From contig NC_092873.1 in NCBI RefSeq assembly GCF_028372415.1, positions 354,916,128-354,980,127 on the forward strand: 64,000 nucleotides of DNA, in the 5' to 3' direction. The translations under genes and the position numbers were made by a program. Below the pieces are notes generated by a model. It was not told the origin of the DNA and did no database searches. It was given only the letters and a program-made list of their open reading frames with translations. Shown here in pieces: positions 34,853 to 46,200 of this stretch; position 1 is the stretch's first letter; the number at the start of each line of letters is the position of its first letter. Origin of the DNA: Notamacropus eugenii. Lineage: Eukaryota; Chordata; Mammalia; Diprotodontia; Macropodidae.

Positions 34853-35039
34853 CTTAGGAAGATGATGCCCAACCCCGGAGTAGGAAGGCATTTCACTGAT
34901 TAGGAAACCATCTGAACGAGTATTCTGGGCAATAATTATTTCTATGATGCTTTACAAGTTACAAAGTGATGATCTCACAATAACTCTGTAGAGTAGATAG
35001 TACAAGTAATAAAAAAAAATAAAACTACTGCCTGTTTCC

Positions 35040-35310
35040 CATCCTCTGTCCAATTCATCTTCGACACAATTGCCAAAATCTTCATAAATATTACTTTACT
35101 TAATGCTTGCTATGTTCCGACCAAGTTGGCCTATTTGCTGGTCCCCGAATTCAGTATTCTATCTCCCACCATATATATGCCTCTGAATAGACTTTCTCTA
35201 AGCCTCTATACCTGGAATTACATTTCCTCCTTATCGACACCTTTCAAGGCTCAACTTAAGTACTGCCCTCTGGAAATCTTTTATAATCTGTCCCCCTCCT
35301 CAAATTTTGT
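35040..35310 (+). repeat. L2/L3-like LINE fragment
   Basis: The wording 'tgcctgtttcccatcctctgtcc', 'cctggaattacatttcctcctta' and 'ctttcaaggctcaacttaagtactgcc' matches the 3' coding end of L2/L3-type LINEs. The 84-codon open frame at 35126-35380 lies in it. Confidence 0.5.
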
Positions 35311-36589
35311 GTTTTACTGTTTAAATATAAGACAGGCAGCCCTGGAGAAGGTAGTAAAACCTTTAGTCCTCAGCAAGTGAAGTAATCTCTCTGCTCCGAA
35401 ATGCTAAAATTGAATTACAGCGAAGGTGTCTACCAGATTTCATAGGAATTTCCTCATCCAAAAGTTCCCTACATCAATGAAATCAGTGATCTATCGCTAG
35501 GGATTTCTGTTTTAAATGTTACATGCCCCTATTGGAATATTCGGTCCTTGTGAGCAGGCATCTTTTGTTTTTGTTTTGTCTTAGCATCATTTAGGAACTT
35601 TAAACGTTTGTCAAATAGTTCCATCCTACAGATAAGGAAACAGGTTCACAGGTCAAATGATGTAGTCATTGACCTGATGGCAGAAATTTTTTAAATAAGG
35701 GTTCTTACTCCCTCTCCTTTAAATCTTTGTTAAGATGTTAATACTCGTACAGATGTTCGCAATGAATTTCCACTTTCCCAGTGTAACACCAGCTAGAACA
35801 TTGGAGCTGGGACCTAGTGTACAGCAGTACTATCTACCTTGAATATATGTGTTCAAAAAAAGTTAAAGGAATCGAACTAGTTTCTCACACCCCTTTAATA
35901 AGCATTTGTACATTGTCTGATGTTTAAAATTGAGTAAAGTAGAACATAAGGACAATTGTGGAGTTTTCTCTAGTTAATTATCATCTTCACAAATAAAAAT
36001 CACTTGGCCAATTAACATAGCCTTGTCTGTGGTAGAGTTGGACTTTAAGGTCCCAGCAACAGGGTCCTATACCCATAACTTTAAGACAAAATAGTATTGC
36101 TCTATCAAACTGTGTCAGTTTTTCATAAAATTCTCACTTCCTGATGTATGGCATCATCAAACATGAGTTGTAAGTAGCCATGACTCATTCACGTCCTTAT
36201 AAAAGTCTGTGTATTTCATTTTTCCATATTATTATTGTAATATGATCATGACCACAGGCTGATTCTAGAATGAAAACCCATACATCAATGCTCTTCGCAC
36301 ATATTTTAGTTATTTGTTAACACCCATTGGTCTTGTGTTTGTCTCCTTCAAATGTTGTGCCTCCATAGCCGTATTCCTGTAGACTTAAATGAACCATTGA
36401 AAAGGATTTTACTGCCTAACCACAGACAGTGTGATTAAATATAATTAAAGGGTTATTCATTTCCCTTGAAGGAGTTTAAGATAAAAGAAATACATAATCT
36501 CTTCACCTATTTTCCAGCTTATGCTGATTCACCCACGCCAAAGCCACCATTGATTCAATAACACTGATATCTCTTCAGGGAGTCTTCCA

Positions 36590-39500
36590 TGGCTTTTAAA
36601 AAAGTTTTATTTTAAAGACAATTTTCTGTGGAATGAATGAATAAAAAGGAATAGTTGATTTGGAAAAATATGGAGTTACATTTAGTTTGGGAGAAAGTAA
36701 GATTTCAGGAGCAAAACTATCACACTTGGGACAAGATTGCTTCTTATCAAAGGAATTTATTTGCAAGTAAATAAACAGGTTCTTTTGCAATGTTTTGGAA
36801 AAAAACAAACACACAAAACATTTAGTCTACTTTCAAAAAAAAAGGAAAATCCCAAAGTATTTACAGAATTGCACAAATAAAAGTCAAATTGGAAAACATT
36901 CTTTCTATGACGATTTAGAAAAGACCCACCCCTGCTCCTGATGCACATTTCTGAACTCAAGAACTGTACAAGGCAGTTCCTACAGTTTAGTATAATTTCC
37001 ATCCTTGCTTTTGATGTTAAACCCCCTAAAAGATAAGACTCCAACCCCAAGGTAAAAATAAAGACAAAATAACAGCCCCTCCCCACCAAAGAGAATATTC
37101 ATTCACCCTTGCACTATGAACAAGTATCTCCTTTACTGTGGCATCTGCAAGAAGTGACTTAATCATGGATACTGCATAAACTCATGGGCTCCCTGAAAAA
37201 GTCTGTTCTAACTGGAGTTCATGATACTGCTGTATTGCATTTTCTGACCTGGACCCAAGGAAAGAGAATCCTATCAGTATAAAACCAACATCTTCAATCT
37301 TTGTTTTGGCAAGTAATACCCTGCTTCACATTTCCCTCTCAAATACTTTGCTTTAAAAACATTTTTTTTTTGGGGGGGGGGGGAGGAATAATTTGAAATC
37401 CTCATGTGCATTGGAGCAGCTTATTATTTTAACTAACCATTCCTAACAAGAAAACCAAAAGACAAAATAAAATCTAATCTGATAATTGAAGATTGCTTTC
37501 TGCTTCTGGGGGAGAGGGGAATAGAGAGGGGAATATAGGGAATCAGGTCAAACTAAATATACACAAGACACCAGCTGAAGAAAAGTACAGTACATGTAGG
37601 CTTAATTTCCTTGCTGTTTGAAAGAGGAGGGAGGAGTTCCAGGCTTGGTTTATTTCAACTCTTCTCCTCCACCCCATGAAGAAATGCAGTGCTCCCTGGT
37701 TGTCATGCAGGGTGCAGCAGGTTAACCCCAGGTTCCTGTTAAGCAAGTTCAGATGCTGGGTCAATGTGTGGGACGTGCTCATCCAGAAAATGCTGGGGCT
37801 TATCCTTCATCTACATCCTAACTCAGGATTCTTTGATCTGGGTTGGAGAGAAAGAGAGAAAAAGCTTCCCAGTTTAATTGTTTTGGTTTGTGTAATAACC
37901 ATTTGGGAAAGTTTAACCCCTGGTATTCCAATATTACCTAATGTCCCTTTTTAAAATTTTGCCCACAAAAAAGAAAACTTAAAACTTATTTTGCTGCAGA
38001 AGTCAATGGAAGAGGATAGAAACCAGATGACAACCTGTGAAAAGTTCTACCTGCTTTTATGTCTGAGAGGCTGCCACTGTATCAGCATCTCGAGATAAAG
38101 CTCTCTGGTATCACCTTGCCCATGTCCTCTTTAGTGTCACCCAAGTCACTTGATTCTGATGTGGCAAAAGATAACTGTCCTTGCTCTACTTAGCAACATT
38201 TCCTACTTCCTATTTATTACCTAGGGACACAAAGGTGGCAGGGTTGGTGAAAAGTCAGTCCTGGCCTATGGATGACCCAACAAGGGAGAACACTGGAAGA
38301 ACTCAAGACAGTCCCGGAGAAAAAGCCAAAGCTGACTTTCCAACCTGCAGAAACAGAGCTGGAAAAAAAACTTTCTCATTTGTCAAGGTCACTCAACTCT
38401 GACACTAAAAACAGTGCACAACCTGGCGCAATTTTTTTTTTTAAAGCCCAGAAGAGCTGTACTGGATAGAAGGCCCCATCCTATTGATGCAGATCAGGAT
38501 CAAGGATGGCACAGTGCAGGTGTCAGAATCAAAGTAAGGCCGCAAATTTTTTTTTCAAGAGGACCCTCCAAATATGAGAGCTTGTGCTGCACCTGGACTG
38601 TTTTCCTGGATTTCTTTCTTTCTATAATGACTATTATTGTATTCCCTAAGAAGTCAGATGAAGACCTGTTTCTCCAAAAGGTCCAATTATGTAGCTACAT
38701 AGTAGCTATGATATATCTCCATGCCCACCTATCATTCCAGGCACCTCACTTCTTTAGTGAGCTTGAAATTGATTCAAGAGAAACTATGGATGCAAATTCA
38801 TAACTTCTCTCATTTAGGGAGCACACAGTGGAGTGACCAGAGATCTAAGCCCCCATTCCTTCAGATGAAGGGAGATAGGGAACTCAGCTTTCAGGAAAGG
38901 CAATCACTTCTCCTGCAGGCAAAATATTGGAATGAGGGCTTTTGGCACATTTAAAGACAGAAGAAGTGTTAGCCCTGATGTGATTTAAATGTTATTAAAC
39001 TAGGGAGCTGTGATATTAAACCACAATTCTGTTGTATTTAAAAACATGTTAACATCCTGAAAGCCATCCCAGGTTTTCTGGGTTTTTTTTTTTAAAGGAA
39101 AAAAAGAAATTAAAATCAACACCTACCCTCCCCAGGAGGAGGAAAGTACCCCCTAACAATTTTTAGGGTGTCAATAAGCCCTATGAAAAACTGTATGAAA
39201 TTAATTCTTGTATAGAATTCAAAGCATTCTGGTTTTTTTGTTAAACTGACTTCAAAAATGGGCTTTAATCAGACTGATTAGACCCAATGCTGCAGTGACA
39301 ACTCTGGGTCCATACTTTGTACTATCAGGCCTTGCTCTTTTCTTTTCAATTTCTTTGAACTCTACACCCCATAGAACTAGAAGAGAAACACTGCATAAAA
39401 ACAAGGAATTAAAATATTGACAAATAAATAGCTAAAATCACCTTCCCGTCCCCAAGACTACTTCCTCATAAACAGACGCCCTGCATTATTTAGTGTCTAA

Positions 39501-40011
39501 AAACAACTGAGATCCTTCATTTGCGCCTGCCTCAAATGGACGAGTGAACAAGGGTGAACAGCCTTCATGCAAATGCATCAAGGAATGTATTGCTTTTTCA
39601 TTTCCTTCCCAGTCTTTCCAACACATGCACTAAAATGACAGTTTAAAACATGGCCTAAAAATGGATAAAGGGAGAAAAAAATATATATGAAAATTTTCAG
39701 CATAACTATTTCCCACCCTTTCCCTTCCCACATCCCTTCCCCCCACCCAAAGCAAGTCTGCAATTTCTACTTTCTCTGGCAAAGGAACACAGAATTCTTG
39801 GCTGCCTAGAAACAAACCCCATAGTCAGAGATCAATACTAGGGTCTCTAGGTCTAATGTTGCCAAGTACAGTCAAAACCATGTCACCCAAGATTATTTGG
39901 GGCAAAGCAGACCCCTGTGGTTTAATCCCTTAGGATGATTTTCTACAATTCTCTTTAGATGGAGCTTTTAATTGGTGCATTTTTTTTCTTTTTCTTTTAG
40001 AAAACAAGGTT
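36590..40011 (-). other. MED1: MED1 3'UTR (inferred extent)
   Basis: Downstream of the MED1 stop codon (minus strand) there is a stretch of about 3.4 kb free of recognisable transposons, unlike the introns. It ends near an AATAAA signal (plus strand TTTATT at 36606-36611) followed about 15-20 bases later by AAAAGCCATGG. The length agrees with the human MED1 3'UTR as I know it. Other AATAAA signals (for example 36756-36761 and near 37650) could give shorter forms. A T/G homopolymer junction is at 37363-37382. The 3' boundary is an inference. Confidence 0.65.
36606..36611 (-). terminator. MED1: Candidate MED1 polyadenylation signal
   Basis: AATAAA on the minus strand, about 3.4 kb after the stop codon, with a cleavage region expected near 36590. 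Position and context fit; usage is not proven. Confidence 0.5.
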
Positions 40012-43000
40012 TTAATTGCCAATGAGAGCCACATCCATAAGATCATCCTCTTCCTCCCCCATCATGAAGTCAGGGCTGAGCCTTGAGGGCCTATCTTGTA
40101 AGATGGTATTGCTTGTCATGGACATGGACTGGTCTGAAGAAATAGGTGATTTAGACCAGCTCTCTGGCTTGATACTATGAGATTTCTTCTTGTCTCGGTC
40201 TTTGTCCCGGTCCCGTTCTCTGTCCCGATCCTTATCCTTCACTTTCTTCTTTTCCTTTTTGTGCTTCTTATGTTTCTCTGTGCTATACTCTGGAAGTGGG
40301 CGGATGCCATCATCTGAACTGGGGCTGTTCTGATAGGACTTTTCTGCTATTGAGGAGCCTGATTCACTCTCACTATCAAGGTTCTGAGGGGTATATGCTG
40401 GTGACTTACTGTGGCTAGGAGAACCACGTTCATGCTTTGGAGTGGAGCCACTGATCAGAGGAGAGCCATAGTTTTTGGAGGAGGCCATCTGAGGCCTGAG
40501 CCCTTCCCCACTACCTTCCCCAGGTTTCTGCAAAGTCACTTTGGCTTTAATGCTGGGGGATCCCCCATCATGCTTGCTGATGATAATCTTGGCCACACCT
40601 GTGCTCCCCACATTTTTGGATTCTGAAGTCTTCTTAGAAGAGTCCACTGAACTCCCAGAGACAGAGACCTTTGATTTGTCTTTATCACTCTTTTCTCGCT
40701 TTCCTTGGAATTCTCCTCCCGACATAATGTGTTTGGAGGACATAGGATGGCTAGAAGAATTGGCACTCACTCCCATCTGACCCTCCATTGGGTCTTCACC
40801 TCCAGGGCCACTAGTGACAACCCCATGCTTCAGTTTATCTATGACAGCTGTCAAAGATGGCTTCTTATTTCTACTGGGAGATTTCCCTTTGGAGCTCCCA
40901 TGCTGGTTCTGAGATGAAGACATGGAGGAACCACTAGAAAAGGAAGAGGAAGAGGTTGTGCAAGAATTAGATGATGGGGGTGTTTTTTGAGACAATGAGC
41001 CTGAGGAGCCCAACCCTGAAGACTTCATGCCAGAGCCTGAACTAGTCCCAGACATATGAGAGCCACCAGAACCTGAACTGATAGGAGACTTGGCTTTAGA
41101 GGATGGGGGAGTTCCAGGTACAGGTTTCATTGGAGAAGCAAGTTTGTCAGAGCTTCCAGATGGCCTTGAATGGGAAGGGGAGATGTTTGGTTTACTCAAA
41201 GAGGGGTTCATAAGTGATGATGGCTTTCCTTGAGGTTTCACCTTGTTACTCCCAGAGCTACTACTAAGCCCATGCTTGGTAATGGGAGAAGAACCTGGTT
41301 TCCCTACAGACTGGGATGAACTTTTTGACTGGCTAGACCCAGAACATCCTTGGCTGGAATACATACTGCTACTCATCTTGGAACCTGAAGAACCTTCTGA
41401 TTTACTGCTTTTCATTTTTCCTGAAGCAGAAGTGGAAGAGGAAGATGAGGAAGAAGAATGGCCATGGTGGCTCTTACTTCCTGAGGAAGACACAGATCCA
41501 CTGCTGGTGTACTGACTATGTGAAGAGGGCTTGGCCACCATTACGGTCCCCTTGGGAATCTGAATGGTGATTTTAGGAATGGGTGGTGTGGCAACACCTG
41601 GAGGAGTCTGCGATCTTCCTGAACTTCCAGGTGACTTGGACCCACCTGTGCTGGCAGGTGGAGTAAAAGGCCTGTTAGAAGAACTATGAGAGGGAGACTT
41701 CCCATCTGTGTCAGCTTTTTTCCGCTTTGGAGGCTTGTCTTTGCTTTTGCCATCACTGGAAGGGGTCCGGCTACGTTTTCCTGGTTTACTGTCTAATGCT
41801 GACCCTGAAAGACTGCTATTCCCAGTGCCATTGCCATCCTTTACCCGTTTTTGAGTCTTATCCTTCCCCAAGTCTCCTGTACTCAGTAAAGGGCTCTGGC
41901 TTCCACTGTGGTGCTCCATTATGTCAGCAGGCCCCAGTGCCTTACTGGCCACTGCAATAATACTGAAGTCTACTGTGTCAGCTTGGCTATTGCCTTTAAA
42001 CTTATTTTCTCCACTATCACCCGCAAGTACTGGCATTCCCAAAGTATTTAGTGCCTGGGAAGCAAATCCTTTGAAGTCATCATTATCACCACTCTGGCTG
42101 CTTTCATCAAAATACTCTTCCCCAAAACCACTTTGGCTTTGGCTATTCAGCAAGTCAGGATTGAAATCTACTCCATCAGGAAAAAAATGATTAGTAGGAG
42201 AGTCACTGTTGGGGCTTCCAGTAGCATCCGCAATCAGGTCAGCGGGATCAGTATATGGGTTCTCATTATTGTTGTTTTGGAAAACATCAGGATCAAAGAG
42301 GGCACTCTGGGAATGTGCAGAGCTTGAAGAGTCTCTAACAGGAGTATCAATAGGTGGACAGTCATCACTGGTGCTGGGGAGTTTAGAGGCCTCTTCTGCA
42401 ATGTCTGAGAGAATGTCAGTCACATCAGCACCAATGCTGTCTGAACTAGACAGGCGGACCATTCTCTGAATACTGGGCTGGGGGTGAGGTATTGGCTGTG
42501 GGTAAGTTGTGGGAGGAGTGCTACACTGGCTAGGTGCTGGAGTGATGTGTGGAGTGTCCAGCGTGTCAGCAGTCATGTTAACATCAAAGATGGGATTCTG
42601 TGAGTCAACATCCATTGAAAACAGCTCTCTCTGAAAGTCATCTTCGGTCTGGTGCTTGGGCTTTTCAGGCAGTACTCTTGACGACTTCTTCTTTTTCGTC
42701 TTATTGGCCCCTGAGCCCATTTCCATTCGAGGTGAGCCAGAAGAGGAGTTCTGCCTCTCTAATGGACTGCTTCCATAAAGGGTTGAGAAATCCTGGGCAG
42801 GATTATCTTTAAGAAGGTTCATGAGCATCGGGTGGTTCTTGGTGTTGCTGGCTGGCGAGGAGACAGGCGGCGGCGTGTGATGAGGAGGGGTCGGACTCGA
42901 GCCAATGGTAGACCCCACGTTCCCTGTGATTTGCAACAAACTGGTAAGAATTGGGTTCTGAGACACCTTGCTGAAGTCCTCCCCATGGCCCACCGACTCA

Positions 43001-43258
43001 TGCCGCTCTTTCATGTTCATGCTCATATTAAACAAGGTGGTAATGGGACCCCCCGGAAAGGTGTTGGTTGGTGTAGTGGTACCACTCATTGGGTTGCTGC
43101 CTGTGGTCATGCCATACCCTGGGCTGCTAGCCGGGGGCAGGTTCTTTTTCACCATGTCTTCAACTGTTTCTGCAATGAGCGACAGGGCTGGTGTGTCGGC
43201 CTGAATGGTTTCAGCTTTCCTCCGAATAGCCCTCATCGTCACAGGAATGGACATACAT
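40012..43258 (-). CDS. MED1: MED1 exon 17, terminal coding exon
   Basis: 3247 bases starting with the last base of the Arg codon, then CMSIPVTMRAIRRKAE and open to the TAA at 40012. It encodes about two thirds of the protein: the end of the Med1 domain, the nuclear-receptor boxes LTSLL and LMNLL, long Ser-rich tracts (for example around 41400-41460 and 40920-41000), the KHKKHKKEKKK basic run with alternating Asp/Arg (about 40180-40280), and the acidic end. The first in-frame ATG at 43254 is internal and not a start. This low-complexity exon also gives several plus-strand open frames that are only shadows. Confidence 0.98.
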
Positions 43259-46200
43259 CTGTAAGACAGAACAAAGACAAGTTAATATTGCAATGGCCCC
43301 TGACTAGGACTAATGTTACATTTTCATTCAAGGAAACAGGTTTTGATGGTTTAACATGTGATATTTAGACATCTCATTTAAGCCTGTCTGATTTTGGTTT
43401 TCATAACAGTGAACAGGTTGAAAAAGAGAATTATCTCTATCAAAGACCAAAGCTTTGAATGATGTTCCAATGATGGCTGACCCAAACCTGTTGATTTTGG
43501 TTTTCATATATAGTGAACAGGCTGAAAAAGAAAAGTATCTCTATCAAAGGCCAAAGCTTTGAATGAGTTACTCATTCCAATGATGGTTGACCCTAAATAC
43601 ACTTAAACTTGTGCATACACATCAAAAAAAAGAGTCCCAAATTCTTACTTTTATACAGAAATGAAAAAAAGGCAGGAACTGAAAACTATGGTAAATTTCT
43701 TTCTTGAAAGGTACCACCACATGAAATATACTACTGTTGGTATCAAATTTTGCTCATTTCAAAGTAATTAAGAAATAACATTTTTAAGGAAAATTATTTT
43801 TTAAAAAACCCCAACAGGTGTGTTTGAAAATGATTTCCATTAGAAAGGCTAATAAACTGCAAGCCAAACTTTCTGGCTTAGCGCAAGGCTGGTTAGCTTA
43901 AATACCCTCTCCCAAACTGCTTTTTGACAATTACATCTGTTTCACAGAGATCTTTCCCAATAGGTACAGGCATTAAGGTAGACCTAAATAGAGGGCAGCA
44001 TATTTCTTTTGCCATAGGTATTTTTAGAAGAAACATTCTTTTCCCTCTCCAAAATGCACTAATACCAAACCAGCTAGAAGATCTCAACTTTTGTTAATAA
44101 TGGCCTTATAGCACCAATTTAAACTGTCACTTTTGAAAGAGAAAGCACAAACAGATGGTGAATTCAAAGCAGTGAATTTCTACTTCCCTCATAAATTTCA
44201 CCTTAGTGCTAATACATACTTAAAGAATAAATAAGGCAACATGCCTCCAGCCAAATTCCATTAATAGTTTTGCAAAAGGAACAGCTTTACCTCTGAACAA
44301 CTTTGGCAATGAAGTCATCTGTGCAGATGAGAGCATCCGACAATCCTTTGTAGAGTTTACAACTGACATGGGTTGAATCCTGTACATCCATTACCACTGA
44401 AAAACAAACACAAGGGCTATTTGGAAAAGATTTGACTTTTAACTTTAATTAAATATATTTCTTAAATCTCTATGAACACCTCCCCCTGATAATGGACACA
44501 CAACACAACTCACCACACACCAAGGAGTCATTCACAGGATGCTGAAAGGACACGCTGAAACAGGTATCAGAAAGAGGACAAACCTCAAATTGAAGGATCC
44601 CAGGAGAATCTGAAAGGAGAAAGGCCCATAAAGCAGTCAGAAAAAACAAAGACTTGAAATAAACTGTAGACTCTGAAATCACAGAGATGCATTCTCTGGA
44701 GGCCCAGTCTTTAAGCTCTATACACATAGCTTGTCATGCCATCTATAGAAGTTAGCATACAGAAAAGAAATAGACTACAGGCTGGCTGCAATTAGCTCTG
44801 GTAACCATGCACTGAATATTTTCTCAAAAGATATACATCAAAATGTACATCTTTCCAATATAAAGATACAGTTAATCCTCTAAAGACTGGAAAATGTTAG
44901 CAGTTTTGAATACTCTGGGCTGGAAGTGAGCAATGGAAACAAAAGCTGCTGAGGGAAGTTTTTCATTCCGTTTGGTGGGAGTTTAGATCCAGACTCGTTG
45001 CCCAGAAACACTGCATTTCTAACAGAGTATGCAGCTGTCAGCAGGCCAGCCCATGGCTTAGTAAGCAAGAATGTCGAGCCTGAAAGAGGTATATCCTTGT
45101 CTATACGCCTCTGAACCTCACAATTCTTACATATATTCACTCAATATGCCAAGCCCCAACTGAGTTTTTCAACATTTCAGAGGCAAAAAGTATTCTACAT
45201 GAAGGACACATTTCTATACAAGAAATATATAACATAATATAATAATATCTAAATCTATAAAAATTCTGAGTAGATCTGCTATCTCAAACATTTTAAGTGG
45301 GACCAGGAATCTCTCCTGGGATTTCCCAAATGGCAATATTCAAGAACATTAAACAGGCCAGTCAAACCTAAGATGTTCTGTAACTACAATTACTTAGGAA
45401 CAGCAGTGTGGACGAAAAGAAGGAACCAAGAGAACCTTGGTTTGAATTCTCTCTCTATATATGAACTCTTAATTCACAAACTCTAATCAAGTTACTGAAG
45501 CTTAATTGCACCGCCTACCTCAGGGGAGTGCTAGAAAGTACCAGATAAACCTCAGCACTCTAAAAAGTGAATGGGCTATTCACAAATATATTTTACATTT
45601 GAATATAATTCTTGTTCCTCTGAATATAAGCCCTAAAGTTTTTATCACCTCCACTCTTCTTGCCTACTTACTCTCACTGAACCAAATCTTACTCAGACAT
45701 AAATAGTAGAAGTGGAAACATACAGAGATTAGGGAAAGAATTCAAAGGCAGCCAGAAATCATGCTATCGTCTCTGCTGGCCCCCAATTCACTGCCTAGAA
45801 AAGAGCTGTACAATTTCAACAACAAAAAAAACGCACTGGGCTCAGCCCAATGACTATGCAACCATGGTGATAAGGCTACAACTAGAAGGCAAGTACAGGG
45901 TCAAAGGATGGGAAATGTAGTTCTGAGCAGCAACTCCTGATACAGAAGTGTAAAAACTAACAGGATAGGAGCCTGGAGCTGGAAAGGTCCATTTTACACA
46001 TGAGAAACTGAGATCCAGAACAGACAGTGTCTGACTTAGGATATGAACCTATGTCTTGCTGACTCCCAAGTCTAGCCCTCAAAACCATATGAACAGCATC
46101 CAATGAGACAGAATCCAGTCAGCACTTACTTTGCTCCCCTTGATTTTGATCATCATTCATCTTGCCTATTACTGTTAACATCAACTCTACCACTCTCCTC

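Larger units (their letters stand above)
34650..36590. other. Intergenic region between the FBXL20 promoter and the MED1 3' end
   Basis: No gene seen. It holds a short reverse repeat end (34812-34852), a MIR3-like piece (about 34930-35010, minus), an L2-like fragment (35040-35310, plus) and a MIR-like piece (about 35610-35710, minus). The gap of about 2.4 kb between genes is close to that in human. Confidence 0.6.

Noticed and set aside
37363-37382. T-run followed by G-run in the MED1 3'UTR
   Set aside because: A homopolymer junction that may include assembly error; too little to support a functional G-quadruplex claim.
40411-43368. Plus-strand open frames of up to 178 codons (for example 42832-43368, 41243-41515)
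   Set aside because: They are antisense shadows of the Ser-rich MED1 exon 17; the minus-strand frame is clearly MED1.
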